Positions 14,032-22,687 of a stretch of DNA of 55,373 nt are shown here, one piece after another. Position numbers and translations under genes: made by a program. Positions within the stretch are counted from its first letter, which is position 1. Every line of letters starts with the position of its first letter. Location of the stretch: NCBI GenBank assembly GCA_964581355.1, contig CAZOOA010000011.1:1-55373 (forward strand), read 5' to 3'. The DNA is from CAZOOA01 sp964581355 (GTDB lineage: Bacteria; Bacillota; Dethiobacteria; DTU022; UBA8154). The notes below the pieces were generated by a model. That model was not told the origin of the DNA, did no database searches, and worked only from the letters and a program-made list of their open reading frames with translations.

Positions 14032-17015
14032 TACTGGTAACTGTCCCCCACCAGGCCGTAGTTTTGGGAAAGCAGTCTCAAATCCAGGATATTAATGATC
14101 CCATCCCCGTTTAGGTCGGCCAGGGGATCCCAGTGGTCACTTTCTTTTCTGCTGGAATAAGCCAGGGAAAGGCGGGCCAGGTCTTCAACGCCTACCCGGT
14201 TGTTGCCGGTAATGTCTCCCGCCAATAGTTCCAGTTCCGTAAGCTCTACAGGCTCATTTACCCGGGTTATGTTTACTTCCCGGGTTTTTAACAGGTATAG
14301 CTTTCTGTTGGCCACCAGGATATTATCCCCCAGGGGTAGCTGCAGTGAAAAACTGCCGTCCTGGGAAATAGAAAAATCATCGTGCCGGTAGCCTGCCTCG
14401 TCCAGGAAGAACAGTTCCAGGTGGTCGTCCACCCGGGAGCGGCCCTGCAGGGAGACCAGCCCTTTTACCTCTGTCCCTTCTTTAATATTGTACTTGTAAG
14501 CAGCCACAGGTCCGGGAACATCGTCCAGGTAGGCCCTGGTTTTTATTGTTGTGGACTCTTCCAGTAGAATTGGTTCTCCTTCTTTGTATTCAGGACTTTC
14601 CCGGTCTGGCTCACTTCCATCAAGGGTGTAATGGATTTTGGAACCTGAAAGGGACGGCGTTAACTGAACTTCCACTTCATTAATGTATCTTCTCGGCTCA
14701 GGATCCGGTTCTGGCGGGGTGATTTCCACGACGGAAATTTCCAGCTCCGCTTTCTTGCCCGCAAACTTTCCTGTGATCACGGTTTCTCCCGGGGATTGGG
14801 CTGTTATTTCCCCCCGGCTCACGCTGGCTATGGCCGGGTCATCAGAATGCCAGGTGATTTTGCCAGGCTCGATGTCACGGGTCAAATCCTGGCCAAAAGC
14901 AGCCTTGCCTGTAACATTTGCAGTCCCTTTTACACCCAAACGGATTTCCTTCTCGGACAGGCGAAACCGGTCCAGCTCTTCCAGGGGTTGGGGGAGCGCA
15001 GAGAGGCGCACATTGTCAATGTACCACCCCTGCCCCGTACTGTTGTTGTTGCTTTCCAAGCGAAAGCGCAGGTATATTTGCCGGGTATCATCAGGAAGGT
15101 GCAGTGGCACGGAAAAGGATTCAAACTCTTCGCTGGATCCTGAAAACCGGTATACCCTGGACCAGTTTCTTCCGTCGGTAGAAAGTTCAATATACCCGTA
15201 ATCGTCTTCGTTTTGCTGTCCCGTAGAAAAATTGTAGGCATGATCCATATGCAGCTCCGGGCTGTGGTAGCCGCAGAGCGCAATGGGTTTTTTTAGCGCC
15301 AGCCACGACTCGGACATAGCGGGATATTCTTCCCGGGGAGAGTCGGCAAAGGTGTACGATTCTTCCCGGGATTTTTCCTTCGTTGTATTCCAGGGGTTGT
15401 TTGTTGTAGTTTTCCAGTTATCCATGCCATCTTCGGCTTTGTCCTGGAAGATTTCTTCCGGTTCCGGCAGAGGTCGATCGTACTGCACGGCAGCAAGGGC
15501 ATCCACCAGGCCATAGCCGTAAACATTGCTGGGTCTGTCATGCTGCTCTTCCCAGCTTGCGTGCCATCTGGCAGTTTGCTGGAGAATGTGCCGGGCTTCT
15601 GCCGGTTTCAGGTCCGGCCGGGACTGCAGCAGCAGTGCGGAAGTCCCGGCAACATGGGCAGTAGCCATGGAAGTTCCGTCCAGGGTATTGTAGCCTTGAT
15701 TGAGCCAGGCTGAATATATTCCAGTGCCAGGTGCCACCAACTCGGGTTTTAAGTACTGGATCCCCTCCCACTTTACAGGTCCCCTGCTGCTGAAGCGAGC
15801 GGCTTCGATCGTTTCATCGTTTTCTTGATTCCGGGTTACAGCCCCGACAGAAAATGCATGAGGATATGCGGCGGGACTGCCCGGGCCTTCATCGGCGTTA
15901 TTGCCTGCGGCAAAGAGGACAAGTATCCCCGCTTTTTCTACGTTATGTAAGAGTTCCCACTGCAGATCATCGGTGGCAAATTCCGGGCGTGTGGCCCAGG
16001 AACAGTTGATTATGTCAGGCGCTTTCTCAGGATCTCCGCCAGGGGCCATCAACCACTGGAAGGCTTTAATGATATGAGATTCCCAGGCATGGCCCTGGGT
16101 GAAAATGTTCGCGCCCATCCAGTGTGCTCCGGGTGCAACACCCAGGGGGTTATCACGGGTGCCACCTAAAATGATGCCTGCCACATGGGTGCCGTGCCCT
16201 GTTTTATCCCGGGGCTGGCTGCCGTCATCCATTTCTCCGGTGGCGTCGAACCAGCTTGTTTCATGCCCATGCCCGGGGAGATTCCCCCGGTACTGGTCCT
16301 GAACGGCAGGGTGCCCAGGGTCAACGCCGGTATCCATGATGGCGATCACAACATCATCGCCGAAAAACCCTTGCTTCCATGCGGCAGGTACATTGATCAG
16401 TTCCAGGTTCCAGGGCAGTCGCTTTTTTGCAGCTGCTTCTTCTGCTTCTTCTGCCTCTTCTTCATCCAGATCCACATCGATTTCTCCTGCACCTGCTTCG
16501 TGAATCAGATCAGGTTGCTGCTTTTCCGTTTCCTTTAGTCCGGCAGGATAAGAGAGGTCAAAGGAGCGATCCAGCTTGATCCCGGCGACCTGGGGTAGCT
16601 CTGCGATACGCTTGACTCCGGCGGAGTTGGCTTCAACGCTAAAGCCGTTAACAGCCCAGAGGGATTCGTAGGACCGGATGGTTCCTTTTGCCAGTTCTTC
16701 CTCGATGATTGGCTTTAGTTTACTTTCTGTAACCCGGGCAGATTCCTTTAAGGACTGGACAAGCTTGTTCCGGGATTCTTGCTGAGCAGGCCGGGCAGAG
16801 GGTGTGTACTCCCGGTCGTCAGTTTCTTCCAGGCGTACAATCACGGAAATAAAATCATTATCTTTTAGGGCCTGGTGGATAGAAGGAGAAAGCGCTTTGT
16901 CTTGGGCCAGGCTTGTTTGAACAGCAGGAAACAAAAAAGTTGCCAAAAGCAGGATGATGCATAATGAGCCCGGGAGCAGATTTTTTTTGGCCCGTATATT
17001 TTTTCGTGCAATCAT
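14031..17015 (-). CDS. Secreted subtilisin-family (S8) protease with a dockerin-like C-terminus
   Basis: A 994-residue exported serine protease. It has a signal peptide (1-38), an I9-like propeptide, then a bacillopeptidase F-like S8 domain with Asp228 (IMDTGVDPGH), His274 (GHGTHVAG) and Ser449 (DGTSMATAHVAG). Further along come a jelly-roll MAM-like region (about 540-680), a Big_2-like domain, a chitobiase-like module (HYTLDGSEPD) and a C-terminal pair of calcium-binding repeats (GDITGNNRVGVEDLARLS and DLNGDGIINILDLRLLSQNY) typical of dockerin. A Glu-rich acidic linker precedes the catalytic domain. GGATAGGAG precedes the ATG. It probably digests extracellular protein; the dockerin partner is not in the window. 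Confidence 0.93.
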   Translation of the reverse strand: MIARKNIRAKKNLLPGSLCIILLLATFLFPAVQTSLAQDKALSPSIHQALKDNDFISVIVRLEETDDREYTPSARPAQQESRNKLVQSLKESARVTESKLKPIIEEELAKGTIRSYESLWAVNGFSVEANSAGVKRIAELPQVAGIKLDRSFDLSYPAGLKETEKQQPDLIHEAGAGEIDVDLDEEEAEEAEEAAAKKRLPWNLELINVPAAWKQGFFGDDVVIAIMDTGVDPGHPAVQDQYRGNLPGHGHETSWFDATGEMDDGSQPRDKTGHGTHVAGIILGGTRDNPLGVAPGAHWMGANIFTQGHAWESHIIKAFQWLMAPGGDPEKAPDIINCSWATRPEFATDDLQWELLHNVEKAGILVLFAAGNNADEGPGSPAAYPHAFSVGAVTRNQENDETIEAARFSSRGPVKWEGIQYLKPELVAPGTGIYSAWLNQGYNTLDGTSMATAHVAGTSALLLQSRPDLKPAEARHILQQTARWHASWEEQHDRPSNVYGYGLVDALAAVQYDRPLPEPEEIFQDKAEDGMDNWKTTTNNPWNTTKEKSREESYTFADSPREEYPAMSESWLALKKPIALCGYHSPELHMDHAYNFSTGQQNEDDYGYIELSTDGRNWSRVYRFSGSSEEFESFSVPLHLPDDTRQIYLRFRLESNNNSTGQGWYIDNVRLSALPQPLEELDRFRLSEKEIRLGVKGTANVTGKAAFGQDLTRDIEPGKITWHSDDPAIASVSRGEITAQSPGETVITGKFAGKKAELEISVVEITPPEPDPEPRRYINEVEVQLTPSLSGSKIHYTLDGSEPDRESPEYKEGEPILLEESTTIKTRAYLDDVPGPVAAYKYNIKEGTEVKGLVSLQGRSRVDDHLELFFLDEAGYRHDDFSISQDGSFSLQLPLGDNILVANRKLYLLKTREVNITRVNEPVELTELELLAGDITGNNRVGVEDLARLSLAYSSRKESDHWDPLADLNGDGIINILDLRLLSQNYGLVGDSYQ

Positions 17016-17216
17016 GTTGACAACTCCTATCCTTTCCTCTTGAGATTATAACACGGAGGAATAACAAATTGAAAGGCCATCTTGTGCCAGGACTGGCAAG
17101 ATTAGACGGCCAAGCCGTAAAGAGATGCCATTGTTTCCATTTTGGGCCTTTACTAAGCGGTTGATCAGGCATTTGCCAGTTATAATCAGTTCAAGCATAG
17201 ATATCCAGACCCATTA

Positions 17217-17245
17217 TTGACAGCGAAATGTTGATATAGTATAAT
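17217..17245 (+). promoter_or_regulatory. Consensus sigma-A promoter for the HesB-like selenoprotein
   Basis: TTGACA, a 17-base spacer and TATAAT: a perfect match to the vegetative consensus, 20 bases upstream of the ATG at 17266. On the opposite strand a TATAAT at 17045-17050 may serve the protease gene. Confidence 0.85.
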
Positions 17246-17265
17246 CGAAACAAGGGGGTGAAAGT

Positions 17266-17532
17266 ATGATTGTGGAAATGACACCGAAAGCCAGGGAATA
17301 CCTGCAGAAAAAAAATGATACCAATGCTGTTACAATTAAAATGGTGATGTCTGGCGGATGAACAGGTTTCTCTTACAGGCCTGCCGTGCAAGCAGGTGAA
17401 CCGGAGAACAAGGATGAATACCAGGAATATCCTTTTGACGGGGTGAAAATTTATGTCGCCCGCTCATTCAAAGGACAGCAGTTAAAGATTAAAAAAGGTC
17501 TGCTGGGCGGTCTGGCGGTCCAGGCTTCCTGA
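17266..17532 (+). CDS. HesB/IscA-like selenoprotein (in-frame UGA = Sec32)
   Basis: An 88-residue protein if the TGA at 17359-17361 is read as selenocysteine. The N-terminus MIVEMTPKAREYLQKKN and the motif MSGG-Sec-TGFSYRP match A-type Fe-S carrier proteins, with Sec at the position of the first conserved Cys (GGCSGF in IscA). Coding continues seamlessly after the TGA to TGA at 17530. A bacterial-type SECIS hairpin lies 18-36 bases downstream. The usual C-terminal CGCG is absent, so Sec is the only obvious ligand. GGGGGTG precedes the ATG and a perfect promoter lies upstream. HesB-like selenoproteins are known in Clostridia; their function is unproven. Decoding requires SelA/B/C/D elsewhere in the genome. 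Confidence 0.9.
17379..17397 (+). promoter_or_regulatory. Candidate bacterial SECIS element
   Basis: CCTGC (17380-17384) pairs with GCAGG (17392-17396) around the 7-nt loop CGTGCAA, extended by a G-U pair. The loop begins 23 bases after the UGA and has a G at its second position, as expected for bacterial SECIS hairpins that bind SelB. Confidence 0.75.
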
Positions 17533-17662
17533 AAAAATGTTTAAAGATCTGTTCCATGCTCATATTCCTCCTGCAAAATGGTCACAATATGAATACCTCA
17601 AAGGGCATGGCGTTAAAGGTAAACGCTATTTTTTGACTACAAACTGCAGGAGGTGTATTTTT

Positions 17663-17845
17663 GTGCCGGGTAGAGTAAACCGTGTAGAGAAGCCGATTAA
17701 CCGGGTTAAGTGTGTCGTGGACAGCTGCCAGTATTATGAGGATGGAGATAAATGTAAGGCAGAATATATTGAAATTCAGCCGCCCGCTGCCACGCAGACT
17801 GAAACCACGGATTGCGTTACCTTTATCCCCAGGGAATATACGTAA
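17663..17845 (+). CDS. DUF1540 small cysteine protein
   Basis: A 60-residue protein with the DUF1540 pattern: VKCVVDSCQYYEDGDKCKAE, then TTDCVTF, four regularly spaced Cys probably binding a metal. GTG at 17663 follows AGGAGGTG with good spacing. The frame extends upstream to an ATG at 17537 without a ribosome-binding site. The family is common in Clostridia and often small and spore- or stress-associated; its function is not established. It lies just downstream of the HesB-like selenoprotein and may share its promoter. Confidence 0.8.
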   Translation: MPGRVNRVEKPINRVKCVVDSCQYYEDGDKCKAEYIEIQPPAATQTETTDCVTFIPREYT

Positions 17846-17862
17846 AAAACAAGGTGAAAAGG

Positions 17863-17890
17863 CAGGGGGGCCGGTTTTTAGGCCCCCCTG
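17863..17890 (+). terminator. Terminator-like hairpin after the DUF1540 gene
   Basis: A perfect 10-bp stem CAGGGGGGCC/GGCCCCCCTG around an 8-nt loop, then AAATTTT. A second hairpin CGCCAAGG/CCTTGGCG at 17906-17931 could serve the converging minus-strand gene. Confidence 0.7.
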
Positions 17891-18038
17891 AAATTTTATA
17901 CTACCCGCCAAGGCCCATCCGGCCCTTGGCGAGTTTACTTTTGCCGGGACTTTTGCAGCCAGGACCCAGACATTTGCAGTCAACATCCAGGCAGGATGGA
18001 AAGATATCTTTTCTACTTCGCCGGTTGTTAATTATCGG

Positions 18039-18653
18039 CTAGCCTTTTGCAGCTTTACCGTAGTCCGGCTTGTCCACTTCTGTAATCCCGGAAATCTTAT
18101 TCTTATAATACCTGGAGTAAAGGGCTCCTACCGGGTTATGGGTCAGAACCCGGTCTTTGACAATCATCGTTGTTACAGGGGCGTGGGAGTGCTTGCTAAA
18201 CAGGATATCGTGTCCGATGCAAAGCCCCACCAGCAGGTTTAAATCGGTCTTCTCTTCTTCCAGCAGCCGGGCTTGGAACAGGGGGTTGCACATGGCCTCA
18301 TAGCGTTCGTCTTTAATTTTGGGCAGTTCGAAATCTTCCTTGGCTACGCCGCACACTTTGCAGCAGACGCTGGAGACGGAGAAAAAATTTCTCAGGTAGG
18401 AGCAGAGTACCCGCGCTTCTTCGGACAGGCCCACGCAAAAGGCAACGCCCAGCCTTTCCATTCCTGTTTCCCGGCAGAAGACGATTAGTTCTTCCACCCG
18501 GGTTTTCTGCATATAAAAAGAACCTTCAATTGCTGTAGATACCTGGTGCAGTTTCTTATCTACCGGTGCGTAAATTTCCCTGGCTTCATCCCTGCGGTCC
18601 AGGCAGTCATTCCCCTGGTAGCATGATTTCTCCGAACAAAGGTCACAGTTCAA
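18039..18653 (-). CDS. DUF1847 cysteine-rich metal-binding protein
   Basis: A 204-residue protein with an N-terminal Cys cluster (MNCDLCSEKSCYQGNDC) and further Cys pairs (SVCCKVC, MCNPLFQA, GLCIGHD), the DUF1847 pattern. TTG at 18653 is chosen since GGGAGG lies about eight bases upstream and homologues begin at this point; a frame reaching 18722 overlaps the lipoprotein gene. The family is found in anaerobes and its role is unknown. It is the last gene of the minus-strand aryl-acid/TRAP cluster. After its TAG stop, the same frame continues into a short Cys-containing stretch. Confidence 0.85.
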   Translation of the reverse strand: MNCDLCSEKSCYQGNDCLDRRDEAREIYAPVDKKLHQVSTAIEGSFYMQKTRVEELIVFCRETGMERLGVAFCVGLSEEARVLCSYLRNFFSVSSVCCKVCGVAKEDFELPKIKDERYEAMCNPLFQARLLEEEKTDLNLLVGLCIGHDILFSKHSHAPVTTMIVKDRVLTHNPVGALYSRYYKNKISGITEVDKPDYGKAAKG

Positions 18654-18694
18654 GTTACTTTCCTCCCGGACAAAATTTTTGGTTGATTTATTAT

Positions 18695-19240
18695 TTAATG
18701 AAAATAACGGATATGGGCCCAAACGAGGTCGTATTCCCTCATGATTTCTTCAAACGTTGTGGCCAGTTCTTTCGTGCTTTCCCGGATCTCCATAAAAAGT
18801 TCATTTTGCAAATTCAGTGTTTCCCCGCTGTCCAGGCGCTCTTTCATGTCCTGGCCGGCTTTTAAGCGGGCCTCAAACAGTTCCTCGCTCAACTGGCTTA
18901 ACCTGAGCTTTTCATCGTTATCGGTCGGGGCACTTACGTTGTCAATTAATTCCTGGTGCAGGGCGATAGACTCCTCAATTTCTTCGTAGAGGGCTTCCTG
19001 GTCCTCGGTATCCTCCAGGTATAAGACGAGGGTCCTGGATAAAAACTTCCAGTTTTCGTCGGAGCGTTCAATTTCTTTGTATAAGGGGCGCGCCCATTCC
19101 AGGAACTCATCCTGAACCTCAGGGGCAACTTCCGGTTCTTCTTCCTGAGGGGGGCCACAGCCGGAAATGAGTAGAGCGGCAAAAAGTAAGATCATCACTT
19201 GATAAATCCGGAAAGACAGACCCTTCTTCAACCTTTTCAT
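18695..19240 (-). CDS. Acidic lipoprotein, helical, function unknown
   Basis: A 181-residue precursor beginning MKRLKKGLSFRIYQ with a signal peptide and lipobox LISGC, then a strongly acidic, helix-prone mature part with no recognised domain (EWARPLYKEIERSDENW; ELIDNVSAPTDNDEKL). GGAGG precedes the ATG at 19240. It lies between the TRAP transporter genes and the DUF1847 gene on the same strand, so it may be co-expressed with either; a role near the membrane or as a periplasmic helper is only a guess. Confidence 0.8.
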   Translation of the reverse strand: MKRLKKGLSFRIYQVMILLFAALLISGCGPPQEEEPEVAPEVQDEFLEWARPLYKEIERSDENWKFLSRTLVLYLEDTEDQEALYEEIEESIALHQELIDNVSAPTDNDEKLRLSQLSEELFEARLKAGQDMKERLDSGETLNLQNELFMEIRESTKELATTFEEIMREYDLVWAHIRYFH

Positions 19241-19410
19241 AGGAACCCTCCAAATATAATGATGGTAATAATCATTCATCCACTTTCCCGGGCCGGGTTG
19301 AACGGTCAAAAAAGCTTGCGCGAAAACAACTGGATCCAGGGTCGGGAAGCAAAGACTTACCTATCATTCTAACAAAAAATTAAAGCTTTTTAAACATTTA
19401 AATTTTTTCC

Positions 19411-20724
19411 TTAGAGGTTCTTCTTGGCCAACTCGGGCAGGAACAGGGCAATTTCTGGGAAAACGATCAAAATGGCGATACACAAGAAGATGGCAAATAG
19501 ATAGGGCCAGACCCCTTTGAAAATGTCCATGACATTGATCCCTCCGGCCACACCGGCTACAACGTAGACATTGGCACCGACAGGGGGGGTAATGACCCCC
19601 ATTCCCAGGGCCAAAACCACGATCACGCCAAACCAGATGGGGTCGAAGCCCAGTGTCGTGGCTACAGGGTAGAAAATCGGCGTGGTCATCAGGATTAGCG
19701 CCAGGCCGTCGATAAACAGGCCCAGTACAAAATAGACGGCCAGCACGGAAATGATCACAACGACTGGCGGAAAGGGAATTTCCACCGCCAGGGTTGCAAC
19801 GGCCGAAGGCAGTCCCGTGATGGCCAGGAAGCGGCTGTAAACGAAAGCGGCTGCGGAGAGAAACATGATCATGGCCGAAAGCCTGATAGCGTCACTCAGG
19901 GAGTTGCTAAATCCTTTCCAGCTCAAAGAACCCCGGGCCAAAGAGACCACCAGCGTGGCAAAGGCGCCGACGCCTCCTGCCTCGGTGGGGGTAAACCAGC
20001 CGGCAAACAAGCCCCCGATGACCACGAGAAAAATGAAAATAACTTCCATGCCGCCTGAGAACAAAGCTTTAAGCTTGTCTGCAAGCGGAATGCTGGGGCC
20101 GGGAGGCCCCAGGGCAGGGTCGCGGATGGACTTCAGGCACGCGGTGAGCATGAACAGGCTCATCAGCAGTATCCCTGGAATGATGCCGGCCAGGAACAGA
20201 AGTCGGATGGACTCACCCGTAGCGACACCGTAGAGGATAAAAATGACGCTGGGCGGGATCATGACTCCCAGGATGGCCGCTGCGGCAATAGAAGCCGTGG
20301 AAAAGGAGCGGTCGTAATTGTAGCGTTTCATCTCCGGCAGAGCAACCGCGCTCATGGTTGCAGCGGTCGCTGTGGTGGAGCCGCAGATGGCACCAAAAGC
20401 GGTGCAGGCGCCGATGGTGGCCATGGCCAACCCGCCTGGCAGGCTTCCCATCAGCTTGTATGTTGCGTCATATATTTTCGAGCTGAGCCCGGAGTAAAAG
20501 GCGATAAATCCCATCCAGACAAAAAGGGGGACCACAATCAGTGAATAATTTGCAAAATTGGAATAAATGGTCTGGGCTGTAATGGACAGGGCTGATTCGG
20601 GAGAATTCAGGTAAGCAAAGCCACTCATGCCGACTACCAGCATAACAAACGCTACAGGTAAGCGCAGGAAGAGCAGGATAAACAGGACAGGTATGGACAA
20701 AAGGCCAACTTGCAGGGAGGTCAT
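19411..20724 (-). CDS. dctM: TRAP transporter large membrane subunit (DctM)
   Basis: A 437-residue integral membrane protein of the DctM family, the ion-coupled permease of TRAP transporters, with 12 or so hydrophobic segments and the family stretches GICGSTTATAATMSAVALPE-like (here ICGSTTATAATMSAVALPEM), IPPSVIFILYG and GVITPPVGANVY. Its ATG overlaps the dctQ stop (ATGA), so the two are translationally coupled. AAAGGAG lies upstream. The substrate is not known for this family from sequence; neighbours suggest an aryl acid or keto acid. Confidence 0.95.
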   Translation of the reverse strand: MTSLQVGLLSIPVLFILLFLRLPVAFVMLVVGMSGFAYLNSPESALSITAQTIYSNFANYSLIVVPLFVWMGFIAFYSGLSSKIYDATYKLMGSLPGGLAMATIGACTAFGAICGSTTATAATMSAVALPEMKRYNYDRSFSTASIAAAAILGVMIPPSVIFILYGVATGESIRLLFLAGIIPGILLMSLFMLTACLKSIRDPALGPPGPSIPLADKLKALFSGGMEVIFIFLVVIGGLFAGWFTPTEAGGVGAFATLVVSLARGSLSWKGFSNSLSDAIRLSAMIMFLSAAAFVYSRFLAITGLPSAVATLAVEIPFPPVVVIISVLAVYFVLGLFIDGLALILMTTPIFYPVATTLGFDPIWFGVIVVLALGMGVITPPVGANVYVVAGVAGGINVMDIFKGVWPYLFAIFLCIAILIVFPEIALFLPELAKKNL

Positions 20725-21218
20725 GTTTGCTCCTTTCCTTTAGTAAAGAGTATTACGGTGTTAATTAGGTCTTTAAGCAGGACCAGAACCAGGATAATAA
20801 AACCTACGCCGACCAGGTAGATAAAAGGATAAACAGGGATGTTCAGGTGCCCGGTAGTGTACCCCCGTTCCAGCATTCTGGTCCCGTAAATGAAAAGCTG
20901 CCTTGCAACCAGGGAGGTAAAAAACAGGGCCAAAAGACCGGTTACAGCATCAACCAATGCTTGAACTCGCAGTGGAAAGCGATCAACCAGCACGCTGACA
21001 AAGATATGACTTTTTTTCTGCTGGCAGTAGGCAATACCCAGGCCCAACAGGATTGTCCCCAGCAGTTCGACCATTTCCACAGTTCCCGGCAGGGGTCTCC
21101 AGGGAAGGCGGAGAATCACATTGGTGACGATTAATAACATGACCAGGACCAGGGCCACCTGGCCAAGTTGAGAGATGCGCCGGGATATGTTTTCAATGAT
21201 TCGTTCAAAAAAAATCAT
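20721..21218 (-). CDS. dctQ: TRAP transporter small membrane subunit (DctQ)
   Basis: A 165-residue, four-helix membrane protein of the DctQ family (LVMLLIVTNVILRLPWRPLP near the first helix; VEMVELLGTILLGLGIAY). It pairs with DctM to form the membrane part of the transporter. The gene lies between dctP (194 bases upstream) and dctM (4-base overlap). Confidence 0.93.
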   Translation of the reverse strand: MIFFERIIENISRRISQLGQVALVLVMLLIVTNVILRLPWRPLPGTVEMVELLGTILLGLGIAYCQQKKSHIFVSVLVDRFPLRVQALVDAVTGLLALFFTSLVARQLFIYGTRMLERGYTTGHLNIPVYPFIYLVGVGFIILVLVLLKDLINTVILFTKGKEQT

Positions 21219-21308
21219 GCCTTTGGCCTCACTTTAAGAATCAGGGATTACGTCAGTTGATGATTACGAAGGAATGATTGCCATTCATTCAGTCAAGGTG
21301 CTCGCAAT

Positions 21309-21382
21309 CGTTTCCCGGTCCGTGCCTCCATCCCAGGCAATTTGCAGATTGCTCTTACAGTTTGGCATTGGACCGGGAAACG
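21309..21382. repeat. 13-bp inverted repeat between dctP and dctQ
   Basis: CGTTTCCCGGTCC at 21309-21321 and GGACCGGGAAACG at 21370-21382 are perfect complements 48 bases apart. In the dctPQM transcript they could form a stable stem-loop that separates binding-protein from membrane-subunit expression, a common need in transporters. There is no U-run for a classical terminator. Confidence 0.5.
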
Positions 21383-21411
21383 TCGCAAAAGCTTGCTTGG
21401 CTAAACTCGCT

Positions 21412-22515
21412 TTACTCGAAATAATCCCCGTATTGCTCGGAATATTTTTGGTCCAGTTCAAGGACTTTGTTCATAATCTCTTCACCGGGCAGGCCGTCTG
21501 CAGTGGCATCATCGATCCACTGCTGCTGGACGGGTTCTATGGCTTCCAGCCACCTTTCTTCTTCCTCGGGGGAGAGCTCGATGACCCGGTGTCCATATTC
21601 ATCCACGGCGAACTCCTGTCCTTCCAGGGTATGCTCTGCTCTTAAGACCCCATATTCGTAGACGTATTTTTCATTTACCTCTTCAAAGATCTGCTGCACT
21701 TCTTCAGGGAAAGCGTTCCATGTGTCCATGTTCATTATTTTCATAAACGTAATGTTGTAGAGTTGTGGTGTTTTGGTAATATAGTCCGTAACCTCTGCCA
21801 GCATGAAACCTCTCAAGACATCGGTAGGAGAAAGAATCCCGTCGACAATTCCTGTATCCAGGGCAACATAGGATTCAGACATGGCCATGGTAACAGGTTC
21901 AGCCCCCAGGGCATCCATGACCGGGACGGAACCTCCGGCCACCCGGATCTCCATTCCTTCCAGGTCTTCCAGGGTTTCAATTGGCTCGTTACTTAAAATG
22001 TCTCCAGGGCCGGTAGCCCAGAAATGCATTACCTTTACATCTTCGTATTCCTGCTGGACCAGTTCGTATGTTTCAAAGGCTTCCTGGATGACCATGGAAG
22101 AGACCAAAGCGTTATTGTTTTCCAGACCCGGCAGTTCAAAGGCCGCCGTTACCGGGAAAATTCCCGGTGTGTAAGAAGGGCAGGTTGAACCAAGGTGTGA
22201 TGCGCCGTCGGCTACTCCTTCATAAATTTCCGTCGGTCCCAGCAGGACACCGCTGGGATGCCAGGCGAATTCGATGGTGTGTGGTGTTTCTGCCTCCACT
22301 CTTTCTTTAATTTCCCGGGCCCAGGCTTTATGTCCTTCTTCTACCTGGAAATCTTCGGCCGGCCAAAAGGTGCTGAAGTTGAGTTCCCAGTGTTCGCCAG
22401 CGCCGGGTTCAGCCCCGTTTTCTGCCGCAGGCTCGTCAGCCGGAGCACATCCGGCCAAAGCTGTCATGATGATCAGGACCAAAACAGGAAAGAAAACAGG
22501 CCATTTTTTCTTCAT
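21412..22515 (-). CDS. dctP: TRAP transporter solute-binding lipoprotein (DctP)
   Basis: A 367-residue DctP-family binding protein with a signal peptide and lipobox ALAGC, so it is tethered on the outside of the membrane, as expected in a Gram-positive. Family stretches include EGVADGASHLGSTCPSYTPG and GMEIRVAGG, the usual conserved Arg region for carboxylate binding. The mature protein is markedly acidic. GGGGGTT lies eight bases before the ATG at 22515; an ATG at 22548 is too close to its GGAG. It is the first gene of dctPQM, downstream of iorB. Confidence 0.94.
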   Translation of the reverse strand: MKKKWPVFFPVLVLIIMTALAGCAPADEPAAENGAEPGAGEHWELNFSTFWPAEDFQVEEGHKAWAREIKERVEAETPHTIEFAWHPSGVLLGPTEIYEGVADGASHLGSTCPSYTPGIFPVTAAFELPGLENNNALVSSMVIQEAFETYELVQQEYEDVKVMHFWATGPGDILSNEPIETLEDLEGMEIRVAGGSVPVMDALGAEPVTMAMSESYVALDTGIVDGILSPTDVLRGFMLAEVTDYITKTPQLYNITFMKIMNMDTWNAFPEEVQQIFEEVNEKYVYEYGVLRAEHTLEGQEFAVDEYGHRVIELSPEEEERWLEAIEPVQQQWIDDATADGLPGEEIMNKVLELDQKYSEQYGDYFE

Positions 22516-22687
22516 TTTTGATAACCCCCTAATTTTTTCGTTTTTCATTCTCCAATTTCCTGCTTGCCGTGCTTTTTAGTACATTTTTCACCACCTCTTT
22601 TTGGAAACTGGATTTTTCGGGCGGGGCTGATGTTTGCACTTATTTTCCTTCATCAATTGTTTTGATCCTTCCTGTTTAAAAGGTTAA

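Noticed and set aside
17266..17532. Reading the TGA at 17359 as a frame-ending mutation (pseudogene)
   Set aside because: Conserved motifs flank the TGA in one frame, a SECIS-like hairpin follows, and the position is that of the conserved Cys; selenocysteine explains all three.
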